From contig WSYC01000003.1 of assembly GCA_009773635.1 (NCBI GenBank), positions 1 to 64,000 on the forward strand: 64,000 nt of DNA, read 5' to 3'. A model generated the notes under the pieces. That model saw only the letters and a program-made list of their open reading frames with translations, was not told the origin of the DNA and ran no database searches. This document shows, piece by piece, positions 1-8,388 of this stretch. How positions within the stretch are numbered: the first letter of the stretch is position 1; every line of letters starts with the position of its first letter. The translations under genes and the position numbers were made by a program. Source of the DNA: Beijerinckiaceae bacterium. GTDB lineage: Bacteria; Pseudomonadota; Alphaproteobacteria; Rhizobiales; Beijerinckiaceae.

Positions 1-74
1 TCAGCCAGAAATGGTCCCGATTCATCCAGACTTCCTTTCGGAAGCCGTGAATCACACCGCGCTGATCATGCCAA

Positions 75-596
75 CTATTTTATGGGTCTGGGCCCTAATC
101 CTTGTCTCAGATCAGCGATTGCGAACATTTTTATCGAATCTTTTGCGAAGCAACGAGTAAGTATATCGATCCCAATGCCAGCATCTTTTTGCTGAAGTTT
201 TGGCTTAACTTTTGCCCAAGGGTATACTATCTCTCTGCCTTGATCCCCATCCAAAAGCGCTATTGGGCGAACATCGATTTTTAGAAAGCCTGCACTCGAT
301 ATCAATTCAGAAGAGGGCACTTTATGAAACTTAAAACCTTTGTTAAAATATAGCTTGCCAAATGCATCAAATGCCTCGCAAAGATATTTCTTTTGATGAA
401 AATTTTTTATTTTTTCAATTATTGCCCTTGCATCTTTCTCAGATGCTCCATTGAGCACTACTAAATTTACAGCGTCATACAATTCTCTATAATAAGGATA
501 ACCTTTTCCCTTTAATTGCCTTTCATATAACTTAATCTTTTTTTCTGCTGTTTCTGACGTTACTTCTAAGAACGTTCCCAGTCCAAATCTAATCAT
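75..596 (-). CDS. AT-rich hypothetical protein (173 aa)
   Basis: I do not recognise this protein. It is predicted soluble and lysine-rich, with no signal peptide or membrane segment. The ATG at 596 is preferred because GAGGA lies six bases upstream; an ATG at 617 would add seven residues but has no visible ribosome site. Base composition differs sharply from everything else in the window: A/T-ending codons and AAA/AAT/ATT are frequent, whereas neighbours are strongly GC3-biased. That suggests recent acquisition. An 8+1+8 palindrome sits about 50 bases upstream. The coding call rests on an uninterrupted frame in AT-rich DNA, which is more telling here than in the GC-rich surroundings. Function unknown. 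Confidence 0.55.
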   Translation of the reverse strand: MIRFGLGTFLEVTSETAEKKIKLYERQLKGKGYPYYRELYDAVNLVVLNGASEKDARAIIEKIKNFHQKKYLCEAFDAFGKLYFNKGFKFHKVPSSELISSAGFLKIDVRPIALLDGDQGREIVYPWAKVKPKLQQKDAGIGIDILTRCFAKDSIKMFAIADLRQGLGPRPIK

Positions 597-642
597 TTTA
601 TCCTCGCTGATTCGCATTGATCAAAAGGATGCATGATTCCAT

Positions 643-659
643 CACAATTTCAAATTGTG
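643..659. promoter_or_regulatory. Palindrome CACAATTT-C-AAATTGTG
   Basis: A perfect 8-bp inverted repeat with a single central base lies between the AT-rich gene (start 596, minus strand) and the stop of the ABC exporter gene. It could be an operator for the AT-rich gene or a short bidirectional hairpin. There is no T-run typical of a terminator. Only the symmetry is seen; the role is inferred. Confidence 0.3.
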
Positions 660-672
660 CTCCTGCCAATGG

Positions 673-2544
673 CTACTCCGCCTCCACCACCGCCCGCTTC
701 GGCTCCACGATAAACCCGCCCGATTGCCGCGCCCAGAGGTCGGCGTAGAGCCCACCCGCTGCCAGCAGTTCTTCATGCGTGCCCTCTTCGAGGATGCGCC
801 CGGCATCGAGCACCACCAGCCGATCCATGATCTGCAAGGTTGAGAGCCGATGCGCGATGGCGATCACGGTCTTGCCTTCCATCAACGTGGCCAAGCTTTC
901 CTGAATCGCGGCCTCGACCTCGCTGTCGAGCGCCGAGGTCGCTTCATCCAGCACCAGAATCGGCGCGTTTTTCAGAATGACGCGCGCCAGCGCGATCCGT
1001 TGCCGCTGCCCGCCGGAAAGCTTCACGCCGCGCTCGCCGACATGGGCATCGAGCCCGCGGCGGCCCTTCCAGTCGGAGAGCGAACCCACAAATTCCGACG
1101 CCTTCGCCTTTTCGATGGCCTCCGCGATCTCGGCTTCCGACGCCTCGGGGCGGCCGTAGACGATGTTGTCGCGGATCGAGCGGTGCAGCAGCGAGGTATC
1201 CTGCGTCACCATCGCGATCCGCGCGCGCAAGCTTTCCTGCCGGATGCCGGCGATATCCTGCCCGTCGAGCGTGATGCGGCCCGATGTCACCGGGTTGAAA
1301 TGCAGCAGCAGGTTGACCAGCGTCGATTTGCCCGCACCGGATCGCCCGACGAGGCCGATCTTCTCACCCGGTTTAATGGTCAGCGAAATCCCGTTGAGCA
1401 CCGGCAGGCGCGCGTCATAGCCGAAGCTGACGGCCTCGAACGCGATCTCGCCGCGCCGGAAATCGAGATCGACCGCGCCCGGCGCATCCTGCATCGTCAC
1501 GGGCACCGCGAGGCTCTCCATCCCCTCCTGCACGACGCCGATATTCTCCATGATCCCCGCGATTTCCCACGCCACCCATCCGGACATGCGCCCGAGCGAG
1601 GTGACAAGCGCCAGCGTCATCGCGAAGGCACCGACCTCGATCGTGCCCTCACGCCACAGCCAGACGCCGATCGCGGCGGTCGAGGTGATCGTCACCATCG
1701 AGAGCATGGAGAGCGCGAGCGAAAACCCGACCTGAAGCCGCTGCTGGTGGTGGAAGAGCCCGTTCGCCTCGCGGATCGCACCGCTCATGTAGGCATCCTC
1801 GCGCGCCTTGCGCCCGAAGAGCTTCAATGTCTGGATATTGCCGAAACTGTCGACGATCTTGCCCATCAGGATCGAGCGGCCGTTCGAAGCCGCCTGCGCG
1901 CGGGACCGCTGCTCCGGCAGAAACGCCCTGAGGATCACGATATAGAGCACCAGCCACGCGATGACCGGCAGCGCGAGGCGCCAGTCCTGCGCCGCGATCA
2001 GCCCGAAGGTGCCGATCATGTAGAAGAGGATGTAGACGACAGCCGTAATCACTGCCATCGCCGCCTGCCGGACCGCGCCACCGGTCTGCATCACGCGGTT
2101 GGCGAGCCGGCCGGCGAAATCGCTCTGGAAGAAGCCAAGGCTTTGCGAGGCGAGGCGCGAATAGAATTGCCAGCGCAGCCGGTTGGTCAGGCCGGGATCG
2201 ACGCCGACGCGCCCGAAGGCCACGCCCGCGACATAGATGAACGGGCGGATGAGCATGATGCCAAGAATGATCAGCAGCGTTGGGCCGGCCTCGGTGAGCA
2301 GCTTCTCGCGCGGCGTATGGGTCAGCAGATCAACCAGCCGCCCGATGAAATAGGGCACCAGCGTATCCGAGAGCGCGTCGAGGATGCTCAGGGCCAGCAC
2401 GACGGCGAGCGGCCCGCGCACTTGCGTCAGCTGCTGGCGCAGGAAGGCTGCCAGCCGTGTCGGCTGGTTCGGCTCGCCGGGAGCGATCGGGTCGATCAGC
2501 CGCTCAAGCCACAGGAAAACGGATTGGATCATCTGGGGTGCCAT
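673..2544 (-). CDS. ABC transporter, fused permease and ATPase (exporter type)
   Basis: This is a type IV ABC exporter half-transporter of about 623 residues, working as a dimer in the inner membrane. The N-terminal half has the expected six hydrophobic segments (roughly residues 55-330). The C-terminal ATPase shows Walker A GRSGAGKST near residue 400, signature [13 protein letters not shown] near 510, and Walker B followed by DEATSALDSE near 530, with the switch His in IAHRLSTL. This layout resembles MsbA/MdlB-like multidrug or lipid exporters; the substrate cannot be read from sequence. The longest frame begins at a GTG at 2616, but ATG 2544 or ATG 2532 better fits the family N-terminus. 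No clear Shine-Dalgarno precedes any of these. It is probably transcribed alone. Confidence 0.85.
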   Translation of the reverse strand: MAPQMIQSVFLWLERLIDPIAPGEPNQPTRLAAFLRQQLTQVRGPLAVVLALSILDALSDTLVPYFIGRLVDLLTHTPREKLLTEAGPTLLIILGIMLIRPFIYVAGVAFGRVGVDPGLTNRLRWQFYSRLASQSLGFFQSDFAGRLANRVMQTGGAVRQAAMAVITAVVYILFYMIGTFGLIAAQDWRLALPVIAWLVLYIVILRAFLPEQRSRAQAASNGRSILMGKIVDSFGNIQTLKLFGRKAREDAYMSGAIREANGLFHHQQRLQVGFSLALSMLSMVTITSTAAIGVWLWREGTIEVGAFAMTLALVTSLGRMSGWVAWEIAGIMENIGVVQEGMESLAVPVTMQDAPGAVDLDFRRGEIAFEAVSFGYDARLPVLNGISLTIKPGEKIGLVGRSGAGKSTLVNLLLHFNPVTSGRITLDGQDIAGIRQESLRARIAMVTQDTSLLHRSIRDNIVYGRPEASEAEIAEAIEKAKASEFVGSLSDWKGRRGLDAHVGERGVKLSGGQRQRIALARVILKNAPILVLDEATSALDSEVEAAIQESLATLMEGKTVIAIAHRLSTLQIMDRLVVLDAGRILEEGTHEELLAAGGLYADLWARQSGGFIVEPKRAVVEAE

Positions 2545-2836
2545 GCCGGAAAACAGGAAAAAACCGTACGCGCCCCGTTTCCGGGGTAACGCTCGGCCAA
2601 AACGGAAAAACGTCACGCAACCGCCCGAAAACGCCGGCCGAACCCTTGAACAGAGACCCGGAATTGCCCGAATCGCCTCCCGGAAACCGCATCGGGAGGC
2701 CGGAGCCAGCGAGGAAGAATCACCTTATGGGCAACCCGGAGCGGCATTAGACCGCACGAGGCAACCCATGGGCAAGCCCTCCCGGACCGGGCTGACCGGG
2801 TTAGATCATCTGCACGGTCGTTGGATCAGGCAGAGA

Positions 2837-3844
2837 TCAGCCTGCAGAAGCCCCGACTTCCTTGATCAGACTACCCCATTTGTCGCTCTCGGCCTTGAGA
2901 AAGCTGCCGAGTTCCGCAGGATTGGAGCCGACAATCTCCGCGCCGAGCTTGCCCAACCGGTCGACAACGCTGGGATCGGCGAGAACCGTTTTCGTATCGG
3001 CGCTCATTTTCGCGATAATGTCCTTCGGCGTTTTCGCCGGCACGAACAGCGCAAACCACGAGGAGACATCGAACCCCGGGACGGTATCGTTGATCGGGAC
3101 AAGATCCGGCGCGAGCGTCGAGCGCTTCGCCGTCGTGATGCCGAGCGCCCGCACCGTTCCGCCCCGCGCTTGTGGCAGGGCGGCGGTGATATTGTCGAAG
3201 ATGCAGTCGATCCGCCCGGCGATGAGGTCGTTCTTCGCCTCCGCCGTGCCCTTGTAGGGCAGATGCACCATCTTCGTGCCGGTCAACTTCTGGAACAGTT
3301 CGCCCGAAAGATGGACCGAGGTGCCGATGCCCGAGGACCCATAGGTCATCTTGCCGGGATTGGCTTTTGCGAGCGCGATGAACTCCGCAACGCTTTTCGC
3401 GGCGTGGTTTGCCGGGATCACCATGATATTCGGCACCATCGCCAGCAGCGACACCGGCTCGAAATCGCGGATCGGATCATAGGGCAGCGACTTGTAGAGA
3501 TACGGGTTCGTTGCCATGCCAACCGAGACAACGAGGATCGTGTTGCCATCCGGCGCGGATTTCGCGGCCTGATCAGTACCGATGTTGCCGCCAGCACCAC
3601 CCTTGTTCTCGATCACGATCTGGTTGCCCCAGAGTTGGCCGAGCTTCTCCGCCACGATGCGCCCGATCACATCGGTTGCGCCGGCAGGCGGAAAGGGAAC
3701 GACCAGCTTGATCGTGCCACCCTTCGGCCAGACGGCTTGTGCTCCCGCTGCGCGCGGCAAAAGGCCGGCGGTGCCGAGCGCAAGCGCGCCCTTGGCAAGA
3801 TCACGACGGGTCAGCGAAACATCAGTCAGGCGACGCGAGGCCAC
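2837..3844 (-). CDS. Tripartite tricarboxylate transporter (TctC/Bug) periplasmic binding protein
   Basis: This is a Bug-family solute-binding protein (335 residues). GTG 3844 is chosen because AAGGAGG lies six bases upstream. The N-terminus has a twin-arginine-like TRRDLAKG stretch followed by a hydrophobic segment and a cleavage-like region ending near AAGAQA, so export by Tat or Sec is likely. The mature protein begins WPKGGTIKLVVPFPPAG, typical of the family, and carries VIENKGGAGGN near residue 80. Bug proteins bind carboxylates such as citrate or nicotinate for TctAB permeases. No tctA or tctB lies nearby, so this is an orphan binding protein, which is common in proteobacteria. The ligand is unknown. 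Confidence 0.88.
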   Translation of the reverse strand: MASRRLTDVSLTRRDLAKGALALGTAGLLPRAAGAQAVWPKGGTIKLVVPFPPAGATDVIGRIVAEKLGQLWGNQIVIENKGGAGGNIGTDQAAKSAPDGNTILVVSVGMATNPYLYKSLPYDPIRDFEPVSLLAMVPNIMVIPANHAAKSVAEFIALAKANPGKMTYGSSGIGTSVHLSGELFQKLTGTKMVHLPYKGTAEAKNDLIAGRIDCIFDNITAALPQARGGTVRALGITTAKRSTLAPDLVPINDTVPGFDVSSWFALFVPAKTPKDIIAKMSADTKTVLADPSVVDRLGKLGAEIVGSNPAELGSFLKAESDKWGSLIKEVGASAG

Positions 3845-4016
3845 GGCATTCCTCCTTGAGCGGGCAGCTCTTGGGCTGCTTTGGCGGCGAGCGTAACGCA
3901 GTTTGCCGTTTTGGAAAGCGCGGAATTCACCCGCCGGTCCCGTCCGGGCGGAGAGCCGTCGTTGACAGCGGCATCTTGCCTGTCGCCTCTGGTTAACCAT
4001 TTGCTGGGAGATTATC

Positions 4017-5057
4017 GTGGATTCTCGAACCTCTCGCGCGGGCAAAACCATGACCGGAACCACCCTATCGCGCAGCACTGCCGGGACCCTGCCGAAGCAT
4101 GGCAGGTCACGCACGGGAATTCTCGCAGTCCTCGCAGGATTTGCGCTCGCCATCGGTCTGCCGGCGGCAGCCGTCGCACAGCAAACCCAGACCGAGGAGA
4201 TGGAGCGGCGCGAAAAAGTGCTCTCCTTGCTGCCGAACAACGCCGCGAAGCGGATCTTCGGCACCACGCCTGGCCCAGCCAACCTCGAAGCGCGCGCCAT
4301 CGGCTCATTCGCGCGCGGCTGTGTCGCCGGAGCGAAGGCGCTGCCGGTCGATGGCGAGACCTGGCAGGTGATGCGTCTGTCGCGCAACCGCAACTGGGGC
4401 CACCCGCAGCTGATATCACTGATCGAGAAGCTTGCCCGCCGGGCGCCAAAGGAAGCCGGCTGGCCCGGCCTGCTGGTGGGCGATATTTCCCAGCCACGCG
4501 GCGGGCCGATGCTGACCGGGCATGCCTCGCACCAGATCGGGCTCGATGCTGATCTCTGGCTGACACCGATGCCGGACAGGCGTCTGACACGCACCGAGCG
4601 CGAAACCATGAGCGCGACCAATCTCGTGCGCAGCGACTGGATGGACGTCGACCCCGGGCTCTACTCCAAAAGCCATCTGGCGCTGATCCGCCTCGCCGCG
4701 CGCGAGAAGACCGTGACACGGATTTTCGTCAATCCGGCGATCAAGGTCGCGCTCTGCCGCGACGCCGGCGCTGAGCGGGACTGGCTGTCGAAAGTCCGGC
4801 CAATGTGGGGCCACAACTATCATTTCCACATCCGGATCGCCTGCCCGGCCGGGGACGCTACATGCGTCGACCAGCCGCTGCCGCAGGATGAGGACGGTTG
4901 CGGGACCGAGCTGAAGGACTGGCTGAAAAAGCAATATGCGGCCATGCACAAGCCTAAACCGCCACCCGGTCCGAAGCGCGACCCCAAGCCACCTGCGAAA
5001 TTCTGGACGCTGGATGACCTGCCGGACGAGTGCCGGGAAGTCGCAGTCTCAAAGTAA
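4017..5057 (+). CDS. mepA: Penicillin-insensitive murein endopeptidase, MepA-like (M74)
   Basis: This periplasmic LAS-type metallopeptidase is predicted to cut D-Ala-mDAP cross-links in peptidoglycan. GTG 4017 is supported by GGGAG six bases upstream; ATG 4050 is the alternative. A Sec signal with hydrophobic core around residues 35-53 ends at AVAQQ. Zinc ligands fit the family: H172 and D179 region within GHASHQIGLDAD (starting at G168), and H266, H269 and H271 in WGHNYHFHIR. The C-terminal 60 residues are proline- and lysine-rich (KPKPPPGPKRDPKPP). Length (346) is somewhat longer than E. coli MepA because of the N-terminal extension and this tail. It stands divergent from the TctC gene. Confidence 0.9.
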   Translation: MDSRTSRAGKTMTGTTLSRSTAGTLPKHGRSRTGILAVLAGFALAIGLPAAAVAQQTQTEEMERREKVLSLLPNNAAKRIFGTTPGPANLEARAIGSFARGCVAGAKALPVDGETWQVMRLSRNRNWGHPQLISLIEKLARRAPKEAGWPGLLVGDISQPRGGPMLTGHASHQIGLDADLWLTPMPDRRLTRTERETMSATNLVRSDWMDVDPGLYSKSHLALIRLAAREKTVTRIFVNPAIKVALCRDAGAERDWLSKVRPMWGHNYHFHIRIACPAGDATCVDQPLPQDEDGCGTELKDWLKKQYAAMHKPKPPPGPKRDPKPPAKFWTLDDLPDECREVAVSK

Positions 5058-5157
5058 CCGGCGAGCCTGTCTGACAGCACATCTTACAGCAACGGCCCTC
5101 GGTCTTGACCGATGGGCCGTTTAGGAGCGAATGCGATGCCGAGCTTATGCGAGGGCC

Positions 5158-5189
5158 GCCTTTGAATTTGACTTATCAAATTCAAAGGC
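5158..5189. terminator. Bidirectional hairpin, 14-bp perfect stem, 4-nt loop
   Basis: GCCTTTGAATTTGA is followed by loop CTTA and its exact reverse complement. The hairpin sits between the convergent mepA-like and aminotransferase genes, 9 bases from the latter's stop. A/T stretches in both arms suit termination in either direction, although a classical long T-tail is missing. Confidence 0.6.
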
Positions 5190-5197
5190 CAAGAATC

Positions 5198-6355
5198 CTA
5201 AACCTTGAGCCTCGCGAGCCGCTCCAGTGCAGCATCGAGCGTCGCGCGCTTCTTGGCAAAGCACAGCCGCACGATCGTCTTGACGGGGTCTTCGGCATAG
5301 AAGGCCGAAACCGGAATCGCCGCGACGCCGATATCGCGCACCAGCCGCTGACAGAATTCGGCGTCATCGCTCTCGCCGAGCGGGGCGATGTCGATGTTCA
5401 GGAAATAGGTGCCGCGCGAGTTGAGCACGGAGAATCCGAGATCCGTGAGGCCCTTGGCGAGATAATCGCGCGCCTCCTGGAAATCCCGCCGCATCGCATC
5501 AAAGAACGCGTCCTCCCTGCCAAGCCCATAGGCCACGGCAACCTGAAGGTTCGGCGGGGTCGTGAAGGTCAGGAACTGGTGCGCCTTGGCGAGCACGCGC
5601 ATCAGGTTCGGCGCGGCCATCACCATGCCGACCTTCCAGCCGGTGAGCGAGAAGATCTTGCCGGCGGAGGAGATTTTCACCGTGCGCTCGCGCATGCCGG
5701 GAAAGGCGATCAGCGGCTGATGTCGGACGCCGTCGAACACGACATGCTCCCAGACCTCATCGCAGACGGCGATCGCGTCATGCGCCATGCAGAAATGCGC
5801 GAGCATCGTCAGATCCTCGGGCGGACAGACGGTTCCGGCCGGGTTGAGCGGATTGTTGAACAGCACCAGCTTTGTGCGCGGGGAAAAGGCCTGCGCGAGA
5901 TCATCCGCCGAAAAACGCCAGTGGGGCGGCTTCAGCTTGACGAATTTCGGCACGCCGCCCGCGCGTAGCACCAACGGCAAATAGGCGTCATACATCGGCT
6001 CGAACAGCACGACCTCATCACCCGGCGCAATCAGCGCGAAGAGTGCGCCGGCAATCGCCTCGGTGGCACCCGACGTCACCATGATCTCGCTGTCGGGATC
6101 GAGTTCGAGGCCCTGGTGACGCTTGTAATGCGCCGCCGCCGCCTGCCGCAGCTCGGGGATGCCCATCATCGGCGGATACTGGTTGGAGCCCGAGATCACG
6201 GCCTCCGCAGCCTTGGCGCGGATATCCGGCGCACCCGGATCATCCGGGAAACCTTGACCGAGATTGACGGCCTCGTGCTCCCGCGCCAGCCGCGACATCG
6301 TCTCGAAGATCGTCGTCGGCAGGCCGGACAGAACAGGATTGAACGCTTTGGACAT
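5198..6355 (-). CDS. PLP-dependent aminotransferase, class I/II (kynurenine/methionine aminotransferase-like)
   Basis: This fold-type I aminotransferase has 385 residues. ATG 6355 is chosen because AGAGGG lies five bases upstream. Hallmarks are the N-terminal LGQGFPDDPGAP segment, SNQYPPMMGIPELR, NNPLNPAGT, and the Schiff-base lysine K233 in SSAGKIFSLTGWKVG. The C-terminal arginine in VRLCFAKK should hold the substrate carboxylate. The motif set is closest to the YbdL/kynurenine aminotransferase subgroup, which handles methionine, glutamine or aromatic amino acids, so exact specificity is open. It is cytosolic. It is divergent from the tetR gene and has a hairpin just past its stop. Confidence 0.88.
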   Translation of the reverse strand: MSKAFNPVLSGLPTTIFETMSRLAREHEAVNLGQGFPDDPGAPDIRAKAAEAVISGSNQYPPMMGIPELRQAAAAHYKRHQGLELDPDSEIMVTSGATEAIAGALFALIAPGDEVVLFEPMYDAYLPLVLRAGGVPKFVKLKPPHWRFSADDLAQAFSPRTKLVLFNNPLNPAGTVCPPEDLTMLAHFCMAHDAIAVCDEVWEHVVFDGVRHQPLIAFPGMRERTVKISSAGKIFSLTGWKVGMVMAAPNLMRVLAKAHQFLTFTTPPNLQVAVAYGLGREDAFFDAMRRDFQEARDYLAKGLTDLGFSVLNSRGTYFLNIDIAPLGESDDAEFCQRLVRDIGVAAIPVSAFYAEDPVKTIVRLCFAKKRATLDAALERLARLKV

Positions 6356-6432
6356 GGACACCCTCTTGCAACCGGCTCCAACCCGCGCATCCGGGCGAAG
6401 CGGCGAAACTTAAGACAAAATCGAAGCCGGTG

Positions 6433-6443
6433 CATACCGTATG
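6433..6443. promoter_or_regulatory. Possible TetR-type operator CATAC-C-GTATG
   Basis: A short palindrome of the CATAC/GTATG type, resembling half-sites bound by AcrR-like regulators, lies in the divergent region between the aminotransferase and the TetR gene. It is about 78 bases upstream of the aminotransferase start and 170 upstream of tetR. The assignment is inferred from symmetry and location only. Confidence 0.25.
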
Positions 6444-6530
6444 GTGCGGGAATTTTGCAGGAAGTTTTAACCGATATTCCGGTTTCCGGCGGCGAACGCC
6501 ATCTGATGCGGCCATCACCTTTCTTCCACC

Positions 6531-6559
6531 TTGACCCAAAATATGTTGACTGTTAAAAG
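6531..6559 (+). promoter_or_regulatory. Candidate promoter for the tetR-RND operon
   Basis: TTGACC and TAAAAG are separated by 17 bases in a locally AT-rich stretch. They end about 50 bases upstream of the preferred tetR start. The match to the sigma-70 consensus is moderate. Confidence 0.4.
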
Positions 6560-6610
6560 TTGGAAATCATCACTTATCACATATCGCTAAATTCGAGCGG
6601 CACCCGCCCC

Positions 6611-7207
6611 ATGAACCTGCGCCAGAAACTCTCGGCCGATGAAATGCGCGAACGGATCGTTGCCGTCGCGGAAGAGCATTTCCGCCGCATCGGCTATGCC
6701 AAGACGGCCGTGGCCGATATCGCGGCCGCGCTCGGCATGTCGCCCGCCAATGTCTACCGCTTCTTTCCCTCGAAGAGCGCGATCAACAACGCTATCTGCG
6801 CCCGCATCATGATCGAGGTCGATCAGCTGATTTCCGGCATCTTCGAGCGCGATATCCCGCCGGCGGAGAAGCTCAAGGCCTTCTTCCTCGAACTCCACCG
6901 CTACAACAAGGCGACGCTGACACATGAGCACCGCCTGCACGACATGGTGGAAGTGGCCATGGCCGAGAACTGGCCCGCCGTCGATGCACATTGCGAATGC
7001 ATGATCGGCACGCTGACCCGCATCCTCGCTGAGGGTGTCAGGAAGGGCGATTTCCGCGCTGTCGAGCCCGCACTTTTTGCCCGCACAGCCTTTGAATCCG
7101 CCTCCAAGGTGATCCACCCCACCCTGATCGCACATTGCGCGGATCAGGATCAGGAAGATCAGGTCCACCGCATTTCCGATCTCATCCTCGCCGCGCTCCG
7201 GCCCTGA
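6611..7207 (+). CDS. TetR/AcrR-family transcriptional regulator of the adjacent RND pump
   Basis: This is a 198-residue TetR-family repressor. The helix-turn-helix spans about residues 10-55: a recognisable VADIAAALGMSPANVYRFFPSKSAI stretch, read here in two halves. The C-terminal ligand domain is divergent, as is usual. ATG 6611 (MNLRQKL) is preferred over the in-frame ATG 6560, because family members start a few residues before the HTH. It is followed after 24 bases by the RND adaptor gene on the same strand, so it probably represses its own operon and is released by a pump substrate. The inducer is unknown. Confidence 0.85.
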   Translation: MNLRQKLSADEMRERIVAVAEEHFRRIGYAKTAVADIAAALGMSPANVYRFFPSKSAINNAICARIMIEVDQLISGIFERDIPPAEKLKAFFLELHRYNKATLTHEHRLHDMVEVAMAENWPAVDAHCECMIGTLTRILAEGVRKGDFRAVEPALFARTAFESASKVIHPTLIAHCADQDQEDQVHRISDLILAALRP

Positions 7208-7231
7208 GATTACGAGAATTTCGAGGTCATC

Positions 7232-8377
7232 ATGTCCGTTCAAGACCGTTTTTCAGGAATTTCCCGCAAGGCCAGACGCCTTGCCCCGATTGCAGCCCTG
7301 TTCCTCGCGGCCGCTGGCGCGGCTGGCTGGGCCCTTGCCGGGAAGCCGGCTGAGAAGACCGCGTCGATCGCCGAAGGGCCAAGCCGCCCGGTTCAGGTTC
7401 AGGCGGTAAAAATCGAGAATCTCGTTCAGCCCCGGGTTCTCGTCGGCACGCTGCGGGCGCGGGTCGAGGGCGATCATGGCTTCCGCGTTGCCGGCAAGAT
7501 CGCTGTGCGTAACGTGCAGACCGGGGACCGGGTTGCCGCCGGAACCGTTCTGGCAGCGCTCGACCAGACCGATTTCCGCCTCACCCGCGAGAGCGCGGAG
7601 GCCGAGCTTGCGGCGGCCCGCTCCTCCGAACGGCAGGCCCAGCTGGAGCGCGAGCGCGGCACGGAGCTTCGCAGCAGAGGCTGGTCCACCGATCAGGCCT
7701 ATGACCGGCAGAAGGCGGCGTATGACGAGGCCGTCGGACGCGTCACACGCGCGCAGCGGCAGGTGGAGCTTGCGACGAATTCGCAGTCCTACACCGAGAT
7801 CAAGGCCGAGAGCGCGGGCACCGTCATCGGCGTTTTCGCCGAGGCCGGGCAGGTTGTCGCCGCCGGGCAGGCAATCTTCCGCATCGCGCGAGATGGCGAC
7901 CGCGAGGCGCAGGTGGCCATTCCCGAACAGGATCTGACGCTCGCCCGCACCGCGAAGCCGCAGGTTTCACTGTGGTCCGACCCCAAAACCGCCCACGCCG
8001 CGCAGCTGCGCGAACTCTCGCCGAACGCCGATCCGGCCACGCGGACGTTTCAGGCCCGCTACGTCGTGCCCGGGCTCGCGCCCGATGCCCCGCTGGGGAT
8101 GACCGTAACCCTGACCCTCGCCGGCACCGGTGCGACGCAGGGCGCACGGATTGCGCTCTCGGCACTGCTCAACGAGGGCGGCAGCACCGAGGTCTTCGTT
8201 GTCGACAAGGCGACCGGCGCCCTCGCCCGCAGACGCGTGGCCGTGCTCGCCTATGATGCCCGCCACGCCCTGATCAGCGCCGGCCTCGCCGAGGGCGATC
8301 TCGTGGTGACGCTCGGCACCCATTCGCTGCGCGCGGGCCAGAAGGTCCGCCCGCTCCTCGATGCCCGGCTCGGCTAA
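7232..8377 (+). CDS. RND efflux periplasmic adaptor (HlyD/AcrA family)
   Basis: This membrane fusion protein (381 residues) should bridge the RND permease to an outer-membrane channel. It has an N-terminal membrane or signal segment (about residues 15-35), a lipoyl/barrel-sandwich half near GDHGFRVAGKI, a coiled-coil hairpin of alternating charged residues (about 105-165), and a second lipoyl half near ESAGTVIGVFAEAGQVV. GAGG at suitable spacing precedes ATG 7232. It is 11 bases upstream of the permease gene. No outer-membrane factor gene is present in the window, so a TolC-type partner must be encoded elsewhere. Confidence 0.9.
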   Translation: MSVQDRFSGISRKARRLAPIAALFLAAAGAAGWALAGKPAEKTASIAEGPSRPVQVQAVKIENLVQPRVLVGTLRARVEGDHGFRVAGKIAVRNVQTGDRVAAGTVLAALDQTDFRLTRESAEAELAAARSSERQAQLERERGTELRSRGWSTDQAYDRQKAAYDEAVGRVTRAQRQVELATNSQSYTEIKAESAGTVIGVFAEAGQVVAAGQAIFRIARDGDREAQVAIPEQDLTLARTAKPQVSLWSDPKTAHAAQLRELSPNADPATRTFQARYVVPGLAPDAPLGMTVTLTLAGTGATQGARIALSALLNEGGSTEVFVVDKATGALARRRVAVLAYDARHALISAGLAEGDLVVTLGTHSLRAGQKVRPLLDARLG

Positions 8378-8388
8378 GGACAACACCC

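Noticed and set aside
850-2589. A plus-strand open frame of 579 codons opposite the ABC exporter
   Set aside because: It is antisense to Walker and signature motifs of a certain gene; the sequence is a typical Arg/Asp/His-rich shadow.
3845-4621. N-terminal extension of the TctC-like frame up to 4621
   Set aside because: It runs antisense through the mepA-like gene; a GTG with AAGGAGG at 3844 gives the proper signal peptide.
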